Under the pieces are notes generated by a model. That model worked only from the letters and a program-made list of their open reading frames with translations, made no database searches and was not told the origin of the DNA. DNA of 64,000 bases from Flavobacteriales bacterium (GTDB lineage: Bacteria > Bacteroidota > Bacteroidia > Flavobacteriales_G > Salibacteraceae). Numbering within the stretch: the stretch's first letter is position 1; every line of letters begins with the position of its first letter. The stretch covers positions 62,001-126,000 of the forward strand of contig JABJJW010000024.1 of NCBI GenBank assembly GCA_018660685.1, read 5' to 3'. The position numbers were made by a program, and so were the translations under genes. Shown in pieces: positions 49,939 through 62,200 of the stretch.

Positions 49939-50378
49939 ACTATCAAAAGCAATTTCAGTATAACGAGCAGATTATTGGACACTTCATTGACTGTTTAAAG
50001 CAGAATGAAAATGCGTCCGATAAATCATCGTTGTGGTTAAGTCACGTCATCAATGCGCTGGATATTTGGGTTAGGCGAATTCAGGAAACTGAAAGTTCTG
50101 TAAAGGTTTGGGATGTTCATACGATCGAAGAACTTCACCAGATGAATCGCGAATGTCACCGTGAAATATTCAAACTATTAGACATCGGGAATCTTCATGG
50201 TATTCACTCCTACACGAATTCGAAGGGAGACGCATTTCAAAATACCTTAGATGAAATTCTCACCCACTTGATCATTCATTCAGGTCACCATAGAGCGCAG
50301 ATTGCGGCTGACTGGTCTGCATCTGGGATTAGACCCCCTGTGTCAGATTTCATTTATTGGGCTAGAAAGCAACAATAG
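49935..50378 (+). CDS. DinB family protein
   Basis: A 147-aa four-helix-bundle protein of the DinB/DUF664 superfamily. The metal-binding His residues fit the SHVINALDIW helix (about 36-45) and THLIIHSGHHRAQIA near residues 114-128, a typical DinB C-terminal His pair. Members include damage-induced and thiol-transferase proteins; the role here is unknown. Its ATG overlaps the menD stop by 4 bp, so it is coexpressed with menD, which does not itself suggest function. Confidence 0.8.
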   Translation: MNYQKQFQYNEQIIGHFIDCLKQNENASDKSSLWLSHVINALDIWVRRIQETESSVKVWDVHTIEELHQMNRECHREIFKLLDIGNLHGIHSYTNSKGDAFQNTLDEILTHLIIHSGHHRAQIAADWSASGIRPPVSDFIYWARKQQ

Positions 50379-50484
50379 CCTACCATTCTACATCAACAAA
50401 AGCGGGTTAATAAGTAACACTGTAAATCACTGCTCCGGCTCAGGTGCTGGGTACTTTAGCGTATTCGAAAATCACTCACCGTCC

Positions 50485-53400
50485 GTGCGAGCAGTTATTA
50501 AGCTTTTCTTCTTCTTCACATTACTACCAGGAATGTTGGTTGCTCAGATGACTCAGTCATTTGATAACGAGCTGCTCGAGTACAATCGCGGACTGGAGTT
50601 GTATGAAAAACAAAAATTCGGAGCAGCAAAGGATCAGTTCGAAAAATCTGTCGAACGATTTGATAATCAGCATTCTGAAATTAGCGCTAACGCGGACTTC
50701 TACATAGCGGCATGTGCACTCAAACTCTTTCATAAAGACTCGGAGTTTCTCTTAAAAGAGTTCGTCCGGAACTACTCGGCGAGTCCCAGGGTTCAAGATG
50801 CTTGGCTTCTCATTGGGAATTACAACTACCGCAAGAAGAAGTGGGAAAAAGCAATTCACTACTACGACCAACTTTCAATACCGGATCTAGTTGAACCAAT
50901 GTTGAGTGAGTACTTGTTCAAAATGGGATATGCTCATTTTCAAGAAGAACAACTTGATGAGGCAGCCGATTTGTTCTTTCAAATGAAGGATCAAAGTTCG
51001 GTTTACTATGCTCCAGGAGTCTATTATCTGGCTCACATAAATTATTCGAGAGAAAAGTACGCGACCGCTCTGAAAGGATTTCAAAGCTTAGAAGGTCACC
51101 CCCAGTTCGGAGATGTGGTTCCGTATTACATTGTACAGGTACTTCACTACCAGAAGGAATTTGATCAGCTGGTCTCATATGGTCAAAAGTTCTTAGGTAA
51201 TAAGGATGTGAAGCGACGAGCAGAGATATCGAGATTAGTAGGGGACGCTCTTTTTAATCAACAAGCTTATGCCGAGGCCATCCCGTTCTTGTCTGATTTC
51301 ATGAGCAGCAGATACAGCAAGCAGAAGGAAGATTATTACACATTAGGGTACGCCTACTACAAAAACGAACAGTTCGAAGACGCGGCTGAGCAATTCTCGA
51401 AGATTTCGTACAATGAAGACGCGACCGGACAAAATGCCCAATATCACTTGGGGGAATCTTACCTCCGAGCAGGCAAGAAGTCCTACGCTAGAAACGCATA
51501 TCGTGCAGCTACAAGAATGGATTTTGATGCTGATATCAAAGAAGATGCGTTGTACAAGTTTGCTCTGCTCAGCTATGAGTTAAGTTATGATCCGTATGAT
51601 GGAGCTATAGCCGCATTTAAAGAGTACATCGCCGAGTATCCTGATCGAGAGAGAACGAAAGAAGCATACGATTACCTAGTCAACATATACCTGACGTCAA
51701 AGAATTACGATGCGGCACTTGCTTCAATTGATGAATATGAAGATCCCGATATAAGGCTGAAGGAAGCCTATCAGCGCATCGCCTTTAATAAAGGAGTGAC
51801 TTTATTTCAAGAGCGCCTTTTTGTTGATGCTTTATCATACCTAGACAGGTCGTTGAAATTCGATTATAGTAAAACAGTCACCGCTAAAGCGACCTACTGG
51901 AAAGCCGAATGCCATTACTACCGAGGTGATTACGCAAAGGCAGTAAAGACATACGAAGAGTTTATCTATAGCCCAGGTGCTGTACTGACGCCATACTTCA
52001 ATCTCGCCAACTACAACGTTGGATATGCCTACTTCCAACAGGACAAATTCATCGAAGCACCGTCATGGTTTAGACGTTTTGTCGGCTTCAAAAAGGAACA
52101 GGATGAAGCGAAATTGAGCGATGCGAATTTGAGAATTGGTGATTGCTACTTCATGCTCAATCAATACGATGCGGCATTTGAGTATTATGTCTATGCGAGT
52201 GAGATTGGAAAATCAGATCCGGACTACGCCATGTATCAGGTTGCGATGACTCAGGGCCTTTTGAAGAAGCTGTCCGATAAGTTAACTTCTCTCCAAAACT
52301 TGGTTTCTGCGTATCCGAATTCCCACTACTTGGATGCTGCTCACTATGAAATTGGTCGGGTACATATTGCTCAGGGACGTGATCAGTACGCTTTGACCAG
52401 TCTTCAAATGGTTGTAGATGATTTCCCAGGCAGTAGCTATGTGAGAAAGGCGCTAGTGAGCATTGGTCAAACTCACTATAACGGGCAACAGGACGAAAAA
52501 GCATTGGAAGTGTTTCTGAAGATTGTCAGGGAGTATCCTACATATGAGGATACACGCGAAGCATTGATTGGCGTTCAAAACATTTACACAGATCAAGGTC
52601 ATGTAGACAAGTACGAGGAGTTGATTTCTTCGCTCGACTTTGTCAATATTTCAGACATGGCTTTGGATAGCATAAACTATGAAGCTGCTGAAATTCAGTA
52701 CTTCAACGGACAGTGTAAAGAAGCGGTTACTGCCTTCAACAAGTACTTGGATCGTTTTGGAAAAGGCATATTCTCATTGAATGCTCGATATTATAGAGCC
52801 GAGTGTTTAAGTAGAATGGGGCAGGATGTCAAGGCTGCCGTTGACTATGAGTATGTAGCAGACCTGCCTCGGAACAAATTTTCAGAACCGGCATTGGTGA
52901 AGGCGGCTAGAACGAGCTATGCTGACTCAAAATATCCGCAGGCTCTTGGATACTACAAGCGGCTTTCACTCTTGGGCCAGTACAAGAACAATTTGTTGGA
53001 ATCGGAGATCGGTCAAATGCGATGCAACTTCATTCTCAAAAACTATCAAGGGGCCATCGCAAATGGAATCATTGCTCAGGAATCAGAGAAGTTAGATCAC
53101 AATTTGCGAGTTGAAACGGATATTACCATTGCCAAATCAAACCTTGCCCTGAATAGCCCAGGTGCTGCAAGTTCGTATTTGTCTCAAGTTATCTTAAGTG
53201 GAAGCCCATCCCAAGCAGCTGAGGCAACCTATTTAATGGCTAAGATGGAGTTCGATAGTGATATGCTTGACACGTCTGAGGTGATGGTATTCTCACTTGT
53301 AGAGGCTTATCAAAGCGAATCGTTTTGGCTAGGGAAAGGCTTGCTTCTTCTGAGTGATATTTATATGACACGTGGCGATTTATTCCAAGCAAAAGCCACG

Positions 53401-53592
53401 TTGCAAAACATCGTCGACAACTACGAGGAGGAGGATGAAGTGAAGGCGGAGGCGGAGGAGAAAATCATCACGATTGAAGAGCTTGAATTGCTCGAAGAAG
53501 CAGTGGAAATGCCCGACTTGGAAATTCCTTTCAATGCAGAGGATACCGTATCAGAGGAGATAATCCCAATTGATAGTTTGAACAATGAATAG
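50485..53592 (+). CDS. Large periplasmic tetratricopeptide repeat protein
   Basis: A protein of about 1035 aa. From GTG 50485 it starts VRAVIKLFFFFTLLPGMLVAQ, a signal peptide, then about 20 TPR-like repeats throughout (for example YNRGLELYEKQKFGAAKDQFEKSV, YLLGESYLRAGKKSYARNAY-like units and FNVGYAYFQQDKFIEAPSWFRRF-like units), rich in Tyr and Ala. The acidic tail (EEEDEVKAEAEEKIITIEEL) contains Glu-rich runs. The frame is open from 50302 but lies inside the DinB gene and would hide the signal peptide. It overlaps the following outer-membrane barrel gene by 8 bp, suggesting a coupled periplasmic/outer-membrane pair. Function unknown. Confidence 0.85.
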   Translation: MRAVIKLFFFFTLLPGMLVAQMTQSFDNELLEYNRGLELYEKQKFGAAKDQFEKSVERFDNQHSEISANADFYIAACALKLFHKDSEFLLKEFVRNYSASPRVQDAWLLIGNYNYRKKKWEKAIHYYDQLSIPDLVEPMLSEYLFKMGYAHFQEEQLDEAADLFFQMKDQSSVYYAPGVYYLAHINYSREKYATALKGFQSLEGHPQFGDVVPYYIVQVLHYQKEFDQLVSYGQKFLGNKDVKRRAEISRLVGDALFNQQAYAEAIPFLSDFMSSRYSKQKEDYYTLGYAYYKNEQFEDAAEQFSKISYNEDATGQNAQYHLGESYLRAGKKSYARNAYRAATRMDFDADIKEDALYKFALLSYELSYDPYDGAIAAFKEYIAEYPDRERTKEAYDYLVNIYLTSKNYDAALASIDEYEDPDIRLKEAYQRIAFNKGVTLFQERLFVDALSYLDRSLKFDYSKTVTAKATYWKAECHYYRGDYAKAVKTYEEFIYSPGAVLTPYFNLANYNVGYAYFQQDKFIEAPSWFRRFVGFKKEQDEAKLSDANLRIGDCYFMLNQYDAAFEYYVYASEIGKSDPDYAMYQVAMTQGLLKKLSDKLTSLQNLVSAYPNSHYLDAAHYEIGRVHIAQGRDQYALTSLQMVVDDFPGSSYVRKALVSIGQTHYNGQQDEKALEVFLKIVREYPTYEDTREALIGVQNIYTDQGHVDKYEELISSLDFVNISDMALDSINYEAAEIQYFNGQCKEAVTAFNKYLDRFGKGIFSLNARYYRAECLSRMGQDVKAAVDYEYVADLPRNKFSEPALVKAARTSYADSKYPQALGYYKRLSLLGQYKNNLLESEIGQMRCNFILKNYQGAIANGIIAQESEKLDHNLRVETDITIAKSNLALNSPGAASSYLSQVILSGSPSQAAEATYLMAKMEFDSDMLDTSEVMVFSLVEAYQSESFWLGKGLLLLSDIYMTRGDLFQAKATLQNIVDNYEEEDEVKAEAEEKIITIEELELLEEAVEMPDLEIPFNAEDTVSEEIIPIDSLNNE

Positions 53593-55393
53593 ACTAACCA
53601 TCATATCCTTTGTTTTCGTTTTTGGGGCATCGACGCCATTCGTTCAAGGACAACAGGATGACACGCTAAAGACGCGAATTATACAAGTCATTGATTACAA
53701 ACCAACTATAAGTGATGCTCGAAAGCTGGGTGCAACTCCGGTAACTATTGATACGACAATGGATAAGCCCTCGGCTCAATTTGAATTTGAGAATCGCAGA
53801 ATATACCTCAATTATCAACCGGAGTCGATTGCCGCTGCTAAGATGAAAGGAGAACCGCTAGATCCATTGACCAGAGCTTACCTGAAAGCTGGAGCTGGAA
53901 ACGGCATTAATTACCTCTTGGACGGTTACGTGAATACGTTGAGATCTAGGACCGGTGCGTTGGGCATTGGAGTACATGGGATTGGTACTCAAGGAGTGCT
54001 CACCGATTTATCTCCGGCTCCATATTCAAAATGGAATGCAGAGATCAACGGGAAGAGGTTTTTGAAGAAGCACCAGTTAACAGGAGACGTCAGCTATGAG
54101 CGTGAAAGAGTGCAGTTTTATGGCTATGATGATACGAACCCGTACTACTTCCTTCTTGATGGAGAAAACGTTTTCAAAGGCATTTATCAAGGGATAAATG
54201 GAGATTTTGGACTCAAGAGTTTCTATACGGACTCATCGAAGCTTAATCATGTGATTAATCTTCACTACGATCATTTCTTTGATTACAATGCGATTAACAA
54301 AGAGCACAATGTAGTGTTGGACGCTAACATGTCTCGTTTCTTTGGAAAGCATTTGGGAAGGCTTGATTTTAAGACAGATGTCAATGCACTGGATTATGCA
54401 ATGGAGTTTGATCATTATCCTCAAGGAACGATCGGGGAGAAGCCACTAAATACTATTATCGGTTTAACTCCTCAGATGATTAGTCAAGGAGAAAAGTGGA
54501 GAATCGAGCTTGGTGCCAGTGCACAAATGGAATTATCGAACACCCAGATAGGGGGAGTTGACAGTTCGTCCAGTGATTTGTTCATTTTCCCAGAAGTGTA
54601 TGCGAAGTATAATCTTGTGAAGGATGTAATCATTCCTTATGCTGAAGCTACAGGGGGAATCAGAAGAAATAACCTTGGTTCTGTGGTAGACGAGAACCCT
54701 TTTCTGTGGACATCCTTAACCGCAATTCAAAATACGGTCATCCCATTCAAGATTGGTGGCGGCTTTAGAGGCTCTGTTTCAAATCGGTTTACTTACAACT
54801 TATCTGCTGCCCAGTATAATGAGAAAAACTCTCCACTGTACGTAAACTATGATGCCAGCCAGTTTAATCCGGCAATCACTCGGTTTGGAGAGAACTATTT
54901 CACACTGGTATATGATGATTTATCCATTGTGGAAGTGGAAGGAGAGTTAACCTATAGAATTGATGAGAAGTTACATACTGTTGCGCGAGGTGTATATCGA
55001 TCGTTTAAGACCACCGATGAGTTTGAAGCATGGCATCGTCCATCGCTGGAAGTTTCAGCTACAGCATTCTATCAAATAAAGAATAAGCTCATATTTCGAG
55101 GAGAACTCCATGTAACAGGCCCGAGACTTGCCAAGAGTTATCGATCTACAGATTCAACGTCGACTCCGGAATTTAGCGGCTACGATGCCGTGGAGGACAT
55201 GGATGTTTACGCTGTAAAACTTTCTCCAATTGTTGATTTTAATCTCGGCGTAGAGTACCGCTATACTGAGCGACTTTCCGGGTTTATTTCGCTCAACAAT
55301 GTGCTAATTCAGCGGTACCAACGCTGGAAGCAATATCCAGTTCAGCGCTTCAATGTTTTGGCTGGAATTACCTATTCATTTTGGCGGGATTAA
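53585..55393 (+). CDS. Outer-membrane beta-barrel protein paired with the TPR protein
   Basis: A 602-aa exported protein with signal peptide (residues 1-22, ending FVQGQ). The N-terminal IIQVIDYKPTISDARKLGATP is followed by beta-strands of alternating polar/aromatic pattern ending in AGITYSFWRD with a terminal aromatic residue, as in outer-membrane barrels. It resembles the barrel of TonB receptors but lacks a recognisable plug. In many Flavobacteriales this barrel and a giant TPR protein sit as a pair near gyrB. The substrate or role is not known. A hairpin with a U-tract lies after it, at 55443-55461. Confidence 0.8.
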   Translation: MNRLTIISFVFVFGASTPFVQGQQDDTLKTRIIQVIDYKPTISDARKLGATPVTIDTTMDKPSAQFEFENRRIYLNYQPESIAAAKMKGEPLDPLTRAYLKAGAGNGINYLLDGYVNTLRSRTGALGIGVHGIGTQGVLTDLSPAPYSKWNAEINGKRFLKKHQLTGDVSYERERVQFYGYDDTNPYYFLLDGENVFKGIYQGINGDFGLKSFYTDSSKLNHVINLHYDHFFDYNAINKEHNVVLDANMSRFFGKHLGRLDFKTDVNALDYAMEFDHYPQGTIGEKPLNTIIGLTPQMISQGEKWRIELGASAQMELSNTQIGGVDSSSSDLFIFPEVYAKYNLVKDVIIPYAEATGGIRRNNLGSVVDENPFLWTSLTAIQNTVIPFKIGGGFRGSVSNRFTYNLSAAQYNEKNSPLYVNYDASQFNPAITRFGENYFTLVYDDLSIVEVEGELTYRIDEKLHTVARGVYRSFKTTDEFEAWHRPSLEVSATAFYQIKNKLIFRGELHVTGPRLAKSYRSTDSTSTPEFSGYDAVEDMDVYAVKLSPIVDFNLGVEYRYTERLSGFISLNNVLIQRYQRWKQYPVQRFNVLAGITYSFWRD

Positions 55394-55442
55394 CCAAGTG
55401 TTAATTCATTGTTGATAAAAGTGATGGAATAATAGTGTTTTC

Positions 55443-55461
55443 AGGGGTTGTAACCCTTTTG
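55443..55461 (+). terminator. Intrinsic-terminator-like hairpin between the barrel gene and gyrB
   Basis: AGGGGT, 4-nt loop TGTA, ACCCTT (GGGT/ACCC core with an extra wobble and A-T pair) followed by TTTTG. It ends the TPR-barrel unit. The TTG of the gyrB -33 element (55448-55450) lies inside this hairpin. Confidence 0.45.
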
Positions 55462-55476
55462 ACAAGACTATATTTG
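55448..55476 (+). promoter_or_regulatory. Promoter of gyrB
   Basis: TTG at 55448-55450, 18-nt spacer, TATATTTG at 55469-55476. Matches the full Bacteroidota consensus. It lies 22 nt before the gyrB ATG. Confidence 0.7.
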
Positions 55477-55477
55477 A

Positions 55478-57454
<1,977 letters not shown>

Positions 57455-57470
57455 TTAAGGGCTGGTCCTA

Positions 57471-58670
57471 CTACCTTATAGTAGTAATCGTACCTGACTT
57501 AGTCTCTGTGTTTCCACAGGCATCAGTCACTTTCAATTGATATAGGTAGTTCTTACGTGCAGGCATATCCTGTCCATTGAGAGAACCATTCCACTCTATG
57601 ATTTCGGTGCTGTGGTAAACCAGCTCCTGTCCAGGAACTGTGAAGATGCTCAGCTCATGTGAATGGTCGTCAAGCAGACCAATGGGCTTCCAAATGTCAT
57701 TGAGACCATCACCGTCAGGAGCAAAAGAATTTGGAATGTAAATTCCACTTTCATCCTTTACGAGAACGGGGTGATTCACAATTCCAATGCAACCAGCGGA
57801 GCTGATTCCTTTGACAGTAGCCATATAGGTTCCAGCAAGTAGGGCATAACTCATTTCATCGCCATCGCCAAGCTGGCTATTTAGACTCCACTCGTATGCG
57901 TACTCAGATGGTTCTGTACTCAGCAATACATCGCTCGTCAAGCAATCAGTGCTTTTTTCAATCACACTAAACACCCTGAAATTTGGTGCTTCGTAGATTT
58001 CAATTGACTTTTTAACAGAAACCGACTTTCCATTAATCTCTGTCATCATGACTACCTCGTGTTCTCCAGAAACCGCAAATAGATGCGAAGCACTTGAGCC
58101 TTCTTCGACGTGAATTCCGTCAAAAAGCCACGTTACGGAACCTTCCGTTTTTAAGGCATTGAATGTTATTTCACTTCCCGGACATTGAATTCCAGAAGCG
58201 CTGAAATCAGCCGTGATTTCAACCACTATATCATCCTCGTTGTGTTCAACAACATCATTTCCTGAAGCCTGGCGTTCGGTTGTGTTCACGTCTGCCATTG
58301 GTTCTTCAGCGTCGACCTCAGTTAAAGCGACTTCAACATGCTTAAGTTCAATTTTGTGAGATTCTTGTTCTTCAAATGTCGCTGGCAATGCTTCTGTCTT
58401 TAATTCAAACGTCACCTCCTTGTTTTCAGCCTGCTCTGTCACAACCGAAACGGTCTTATCCGAGTGCTTTAGCGTAGGGAGAGAGGTGAACAACAACAAC
58501 ATAACGGTTGTGGCTGCAATTCCACCGACTAACGAAGCATTGAATGAAGAGCTTGGAGAAGCAGGTGCTTCTAATCCTTGCTCTATTGAATTCCACATCT
58601 CCATATCAAGAGGAGCCTCGTGGCTATCAAGCTTTGCTTTAAGTATTTCGTCGAATCTATTCATTGTCAA
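57471..58670 (-). CDS. Putative anti-sigma factor with PKD-like repeat and T9SS type B sorting domain
   Basis: A 399-aa single-pass membrane protein. Residues 1-35 (FDEILKAKLDSHEAPLDMEMWNSIEQGL) resemble the short cytoplasmic segment common to proteins next to Bacteroidota ECF sigma factors. A membrane helix spans about 46-65 (LVGGIAATTVMLLLFTSLP), then an acidic linker. PKD/Ig-like modules (IQCPGSEITFNALK, then SVTWLFDG) lead to a type B sorting domain from about 303 (YIPNSFAPDGDGLNDIWK to the end). There is no cleavable signal peptide. The gene overlaps the sigma gene by 14 bp. I infer that it sequesters the sigma factor; the sorting domain in such a place is unusual. Confidence 0.72.
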   Translation of the reverse strand: MTMNRFDEILKAKLDSHEAPLDMEMWNSIEQGLEAPASPSSSFNASLVGGIAATTVMLLLFTSLPTLKHSDKTVSVVTEQAENKEVTFELKTEALPATFEEQESHKIELKHVEVALTEVDAEEPMADVNTTERQASGNDVVEHNEDDIVVEITADFSASGIQCPGSEITFNALKTEGSVTWLFDGIHVEEGSSASHLFAVSGEHEVVMMTEINGKSVSVKKSIEIYEAPNFRVFSVIEKSTDCLTSDVLLSTEPSEYAYEWSLNSQLGDGDEMSYALLAGTYMATVKGISSAGCIGIVNHPVLVKDESGIYIPNSFAPDGDGLNDIWKPIGLLDDHSHELSIFTVPGQELVYHSTEIIEWNGSLNGQDMPARKNYLYQLKVTDACGNTETKSGTITTIR

Positions 58671-59247
58671 GTTGACTAATCTTAGTTACAAGCGGTTGAA
58701 GCATTTTTTGGAGGTTCAACCTTGCTTTCGATAAATTGGATTTTGAAGTGCCAACGCTGATGTTGAGCAGTTCAGATATTTCAATGTGGGTATAACCTTC
58801 CATTACGTAGAGGTTAAAAACCGTTTGATAAGCCGGTGATAAATCCTGCACAGCTTCTAACACCGCACTTGTCGGTATCTGCTGATAGATGCTCATCTCT
58901 TCTTTGCTGTCCTCCATGTCGTCTCCGACTCTGTCCGTGAGCTCTGTATCGACGACTAAAGGTTTCACCTTTTTACGTCGATAATTATCGATTGCAGTAT
59001 TGACCACTATCCTCTTAATCCAACCTTCGAAAGAACCATCTCCTTTGTAATTCTCAATACTCTTGAACACTTTAATAAACCCGTTTTGCAAAATGTCTTT
59101 TGCTTCATCCGAATTGTCCGCGTACCGCATGCATACACTAAGCAGCTTGCTATAGAGTTTTGAGAACACTTCCTTTTGAGCGGCTCGGCTCTCAATTTTG
59201 CAACCTTCTACCAGTTGCAGCTCTTCATGCCTTTGCCAAATGCCCAT
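58657..59247 (-). CDS. ECF-type RNA polymerase sigma factor
   Basis: A 196-aa sigma-70 factor of the extracytoplasmic-function class. Region 2 runs from FSKLYSKLLSVCMRYADNSDEAKDILQNGFIKVFKSI to GWIKRIVVNTAIDNYRRKK (about 28-90), region 4 from YQTVFNLYVMEGYTHIEISELLNISVGTSKSNLSKARLNLQKML (about 140-185). An acidic, Met-rich linker joins them. The promoters it recognises are not predictable from sequence. It is followed, with overlap, by its probable anti-sigma factor and preceded after 41 bp by a large adhesin gene on the same strand, so the three may be one unit. Confidence 0.93.
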   Translation of the reverse strand: MGIWQRHEELQLVEGCKIESRAAQKEVFSKLYSKLLSVCMRYADNSDEAKDILQNGFIKVFKSIENYKGDGSFEGWIKRIVVNTAIDNYRRKKVKPLVVDTELTDRVGDDMEDSKEEMSIYQQIPTSAVLEAVQDLSPAYQTVFNLYVMEGYTHIEISELLNISVGTSKSNLSKARLNLQKMLQPLVTKISQLDNE

Positions 59248-59288
59248 TTACTGAAGTAATGACGCTGTTTTAATTGAAGGTTGCCGAC

Positions 59289-62200
59289 TTAGCGAAGTCC
59301 AGTTTCGGTTCCAGATTTGGATACTATCACCTGTCCACGAATCTTTCTGATTTCGTTCATCTTGTCGCGGTATCTGATCACGTATGGATATGCGCCTTGA
59401 GGAACCTTTTCTCCTGTTGTACTATACCTTCCATCCCAACCGTGGTCAGGGTTTTTGGTGTAGAATAACTGTGTCCCCCATCGATCGAAAATGATCAATT
59501 CAAATGTGCCTAGTTCAATGGATTCTCCTTGAACTTTGAATACATCATTCAAACCATCTTCATTTGGTGAAAAGGACTTAGGCACATACAACGTAGTTTC
59601 TACGGTGTGGTGCAATGTTTTGTCGAGTGTATCAATACATCCATCTGGAGAGATAGCAATCAATGAGACTTCGTAGAGTCCGGTGTCTATAAATTCGTAG
59701 AAGAAGGATGATCCGTTTGAAACAGTATCGCCGTCGATTTGCCACAGCAAAGATTGAGCGTTCCAAGACTCATCCACAAACTTCACAATGGGGTCCATCG
59801 TGTTGGGATTTATTGGAACATTGACAAAGTCCGCAATAGGCGCCTCCAATACATGAACTAGGCATTTTTCAAGGCGTTGACCGAAACATCCGAAATCTGT
59901 AATGACGGTTAACTTAACATCATAACACCCTGGCCCCTTATAGATATGGTTAACCGTGTCGTCTTGAACGTTGAAATAGACAGTGCTGTCACCAACATTC
60001 CAGTTGTATGTATAGCCCGCTTTAAATTCTGGAATTGAAAAGATCACAATCCCATCGGAACAAGATTCTTCCGGATTGGCGGTCATTTTAGGAACGTCAG
60101 GAGTGCCAACATGTACTTTCAGAGTGTCATATCCTGCGGGAGAAAGGCATAAGTCAGTGATAGTTATGAGGTACGTCGTGGTCTTTGTAGGGCGGACAAA
60201 CTGGATTGAATTTCCATCCATGTTAGTTTCGCTCCATTTGAATATGTATTCCTCAGGACCTCTAAAACCACCGCGGCCTGAACCGATTAAGTAGACGTTT
60301 TCACCAACACAGATTGAATCGTCTTCTACTCGAATATTGGCATCAATTGGGCTGTAACCACCTACTTGAACCCAAATGCTATCGAGATAGACTGGCGTCC
60401 CACAAGCGTCACTCACAGTAAGATGGTACCACACTGGTTCATCTGGACTCACAGTTATTGTAGCTCCAAATTCACCTGTACTCCATGTATAAGTGTAGTT
60501 ACTATCTCCTCCGGTTCCTTGAACGGTAATGTCTATTATGTCATATGGACATATTGTGTCTACATCAGGCAGTTCAACTCCAAGCTCTGGTCTCACCTTG
60601 ATCAGCACCGAAGCCGTGTCTCCTTCACAATTATTAGAATCGGTTGATTCCACATAGTAACGGGTTGTTTTGTGAGGGAATACTGTGTGCAGAGCGTTCG
60701 TTGAAATAACCGGGCCGTTAAACGCTCCTTCACGCCAGACATAGCTAAAAGGAGGTGTTCCTCCAGTCGATGCGGCGATAATGGCTGCTGGGTTTGTAAT
60801 ACATATTAATGTGTCCCCAAAGCCGGTTGTTATAATGGAATCTGGGATTTCGATAAATACCCAATCTGTATCAATGCAACCATTGAAGTCAGTTACCGTT
60901 AGCCAGTTTGTATCTGAACAGAGAGCAGTTGCTTGTTGAGTGGCTTCTCCAGATGTCCATTGGAAAGAATATGGCAACACACCACCTGTTCCATTCCCTA
61001 CAGCAGAGGCGTCGCAACTATTTACACCGGGGCAAGAAATTTTGGATGGATCCGAAATATTAGCAATCAGGATTGCCGGTTCTGTAACCGTCACTTGACC
61101 CAATTGAATATAGCATCCATCAATCGTAACGTTATAGGTACCTACTCCAAGGTTATAAACAGTGTCATATGGACTCAATGTGTTATTTGAGGAGTCAATT
61201 CCATTCCCGGCTGAATTAGTCCAGTAATAACTATAGAAACCATCGAATGATGATATTCCAGCATAGTTATTCGTGTCTTCTGCAAAGACCGTCCCTGTTT
61301 GATCACCATTGCAGAGAACAGGGATCATACCCGTGAATGCAGTAACTGTATCAGGTTCTGAAACCTCAATTTGGCCTGTTTGGACATAGCATCCATCCAC
61401 GGTAACAAAATATGTCCCGGCCCCAACTCCTGAAGCTGAGTCTACAGAATTTGTGGTCAACAGTGTCGAGTCGAAAACGGTGCCACTTGTATCACTCCAA
61501 TAGAAATTATACAAGCCGTTAAAGGAAGTACCGGAATAGTTATTTGTGTCTTCAGCCCAAACGACTCCCGTTTGGTCACCAGTACATTCCACTTCAAGGG
61601 ATGACGAGAATGCTGGCAGAGAATCCGGCTCATTTATGTATGTATATCCAACGGCTATCTGCCCGGTGTTATCATAAGCAAAGCACGTGTATCCTCCTGA
61701 TGGAAGATTGAAAAGCGTATCGATGTTATTGTTCGATGGGTTTGTTGCGATCGTGTCGCCATAATGATCGACCCAAACAAAATTATACGGTGGAGAGGTA
61801 CCTGTACTTATAGAGGTATCCTCGGCAATCGCGTATCCTGATGAATCGCCGGTACACTCAACATCCATGGAGTCCATCTCTAGGAATATGCAGGAAATAT
61901 CAATGTAGACGCTATCCTCCAAAGTGTCACCGTTGCAGTTAAACGCATTCGCATAAATCCAAGTTGGTAACGAAGGTGATACTGGAATGCAATTTCCAGT
62001 TCCTGCACTACTGCCATTTGGATAGTTCCATTGAATAGGGGAAGATGGTGTAAACTGCCAACTTTCATTGCTACAAACAAAGTTGGACTCATTTCGGCCT
62101 GCCACAACCGTAGCGAGGTTACCTGCTAGGTTATGTGTTCCTTGAGTGCCATCCCCATTTCCCCAGCCAAAGCAAGTAGGAACATTGGTCATGTGATTTT

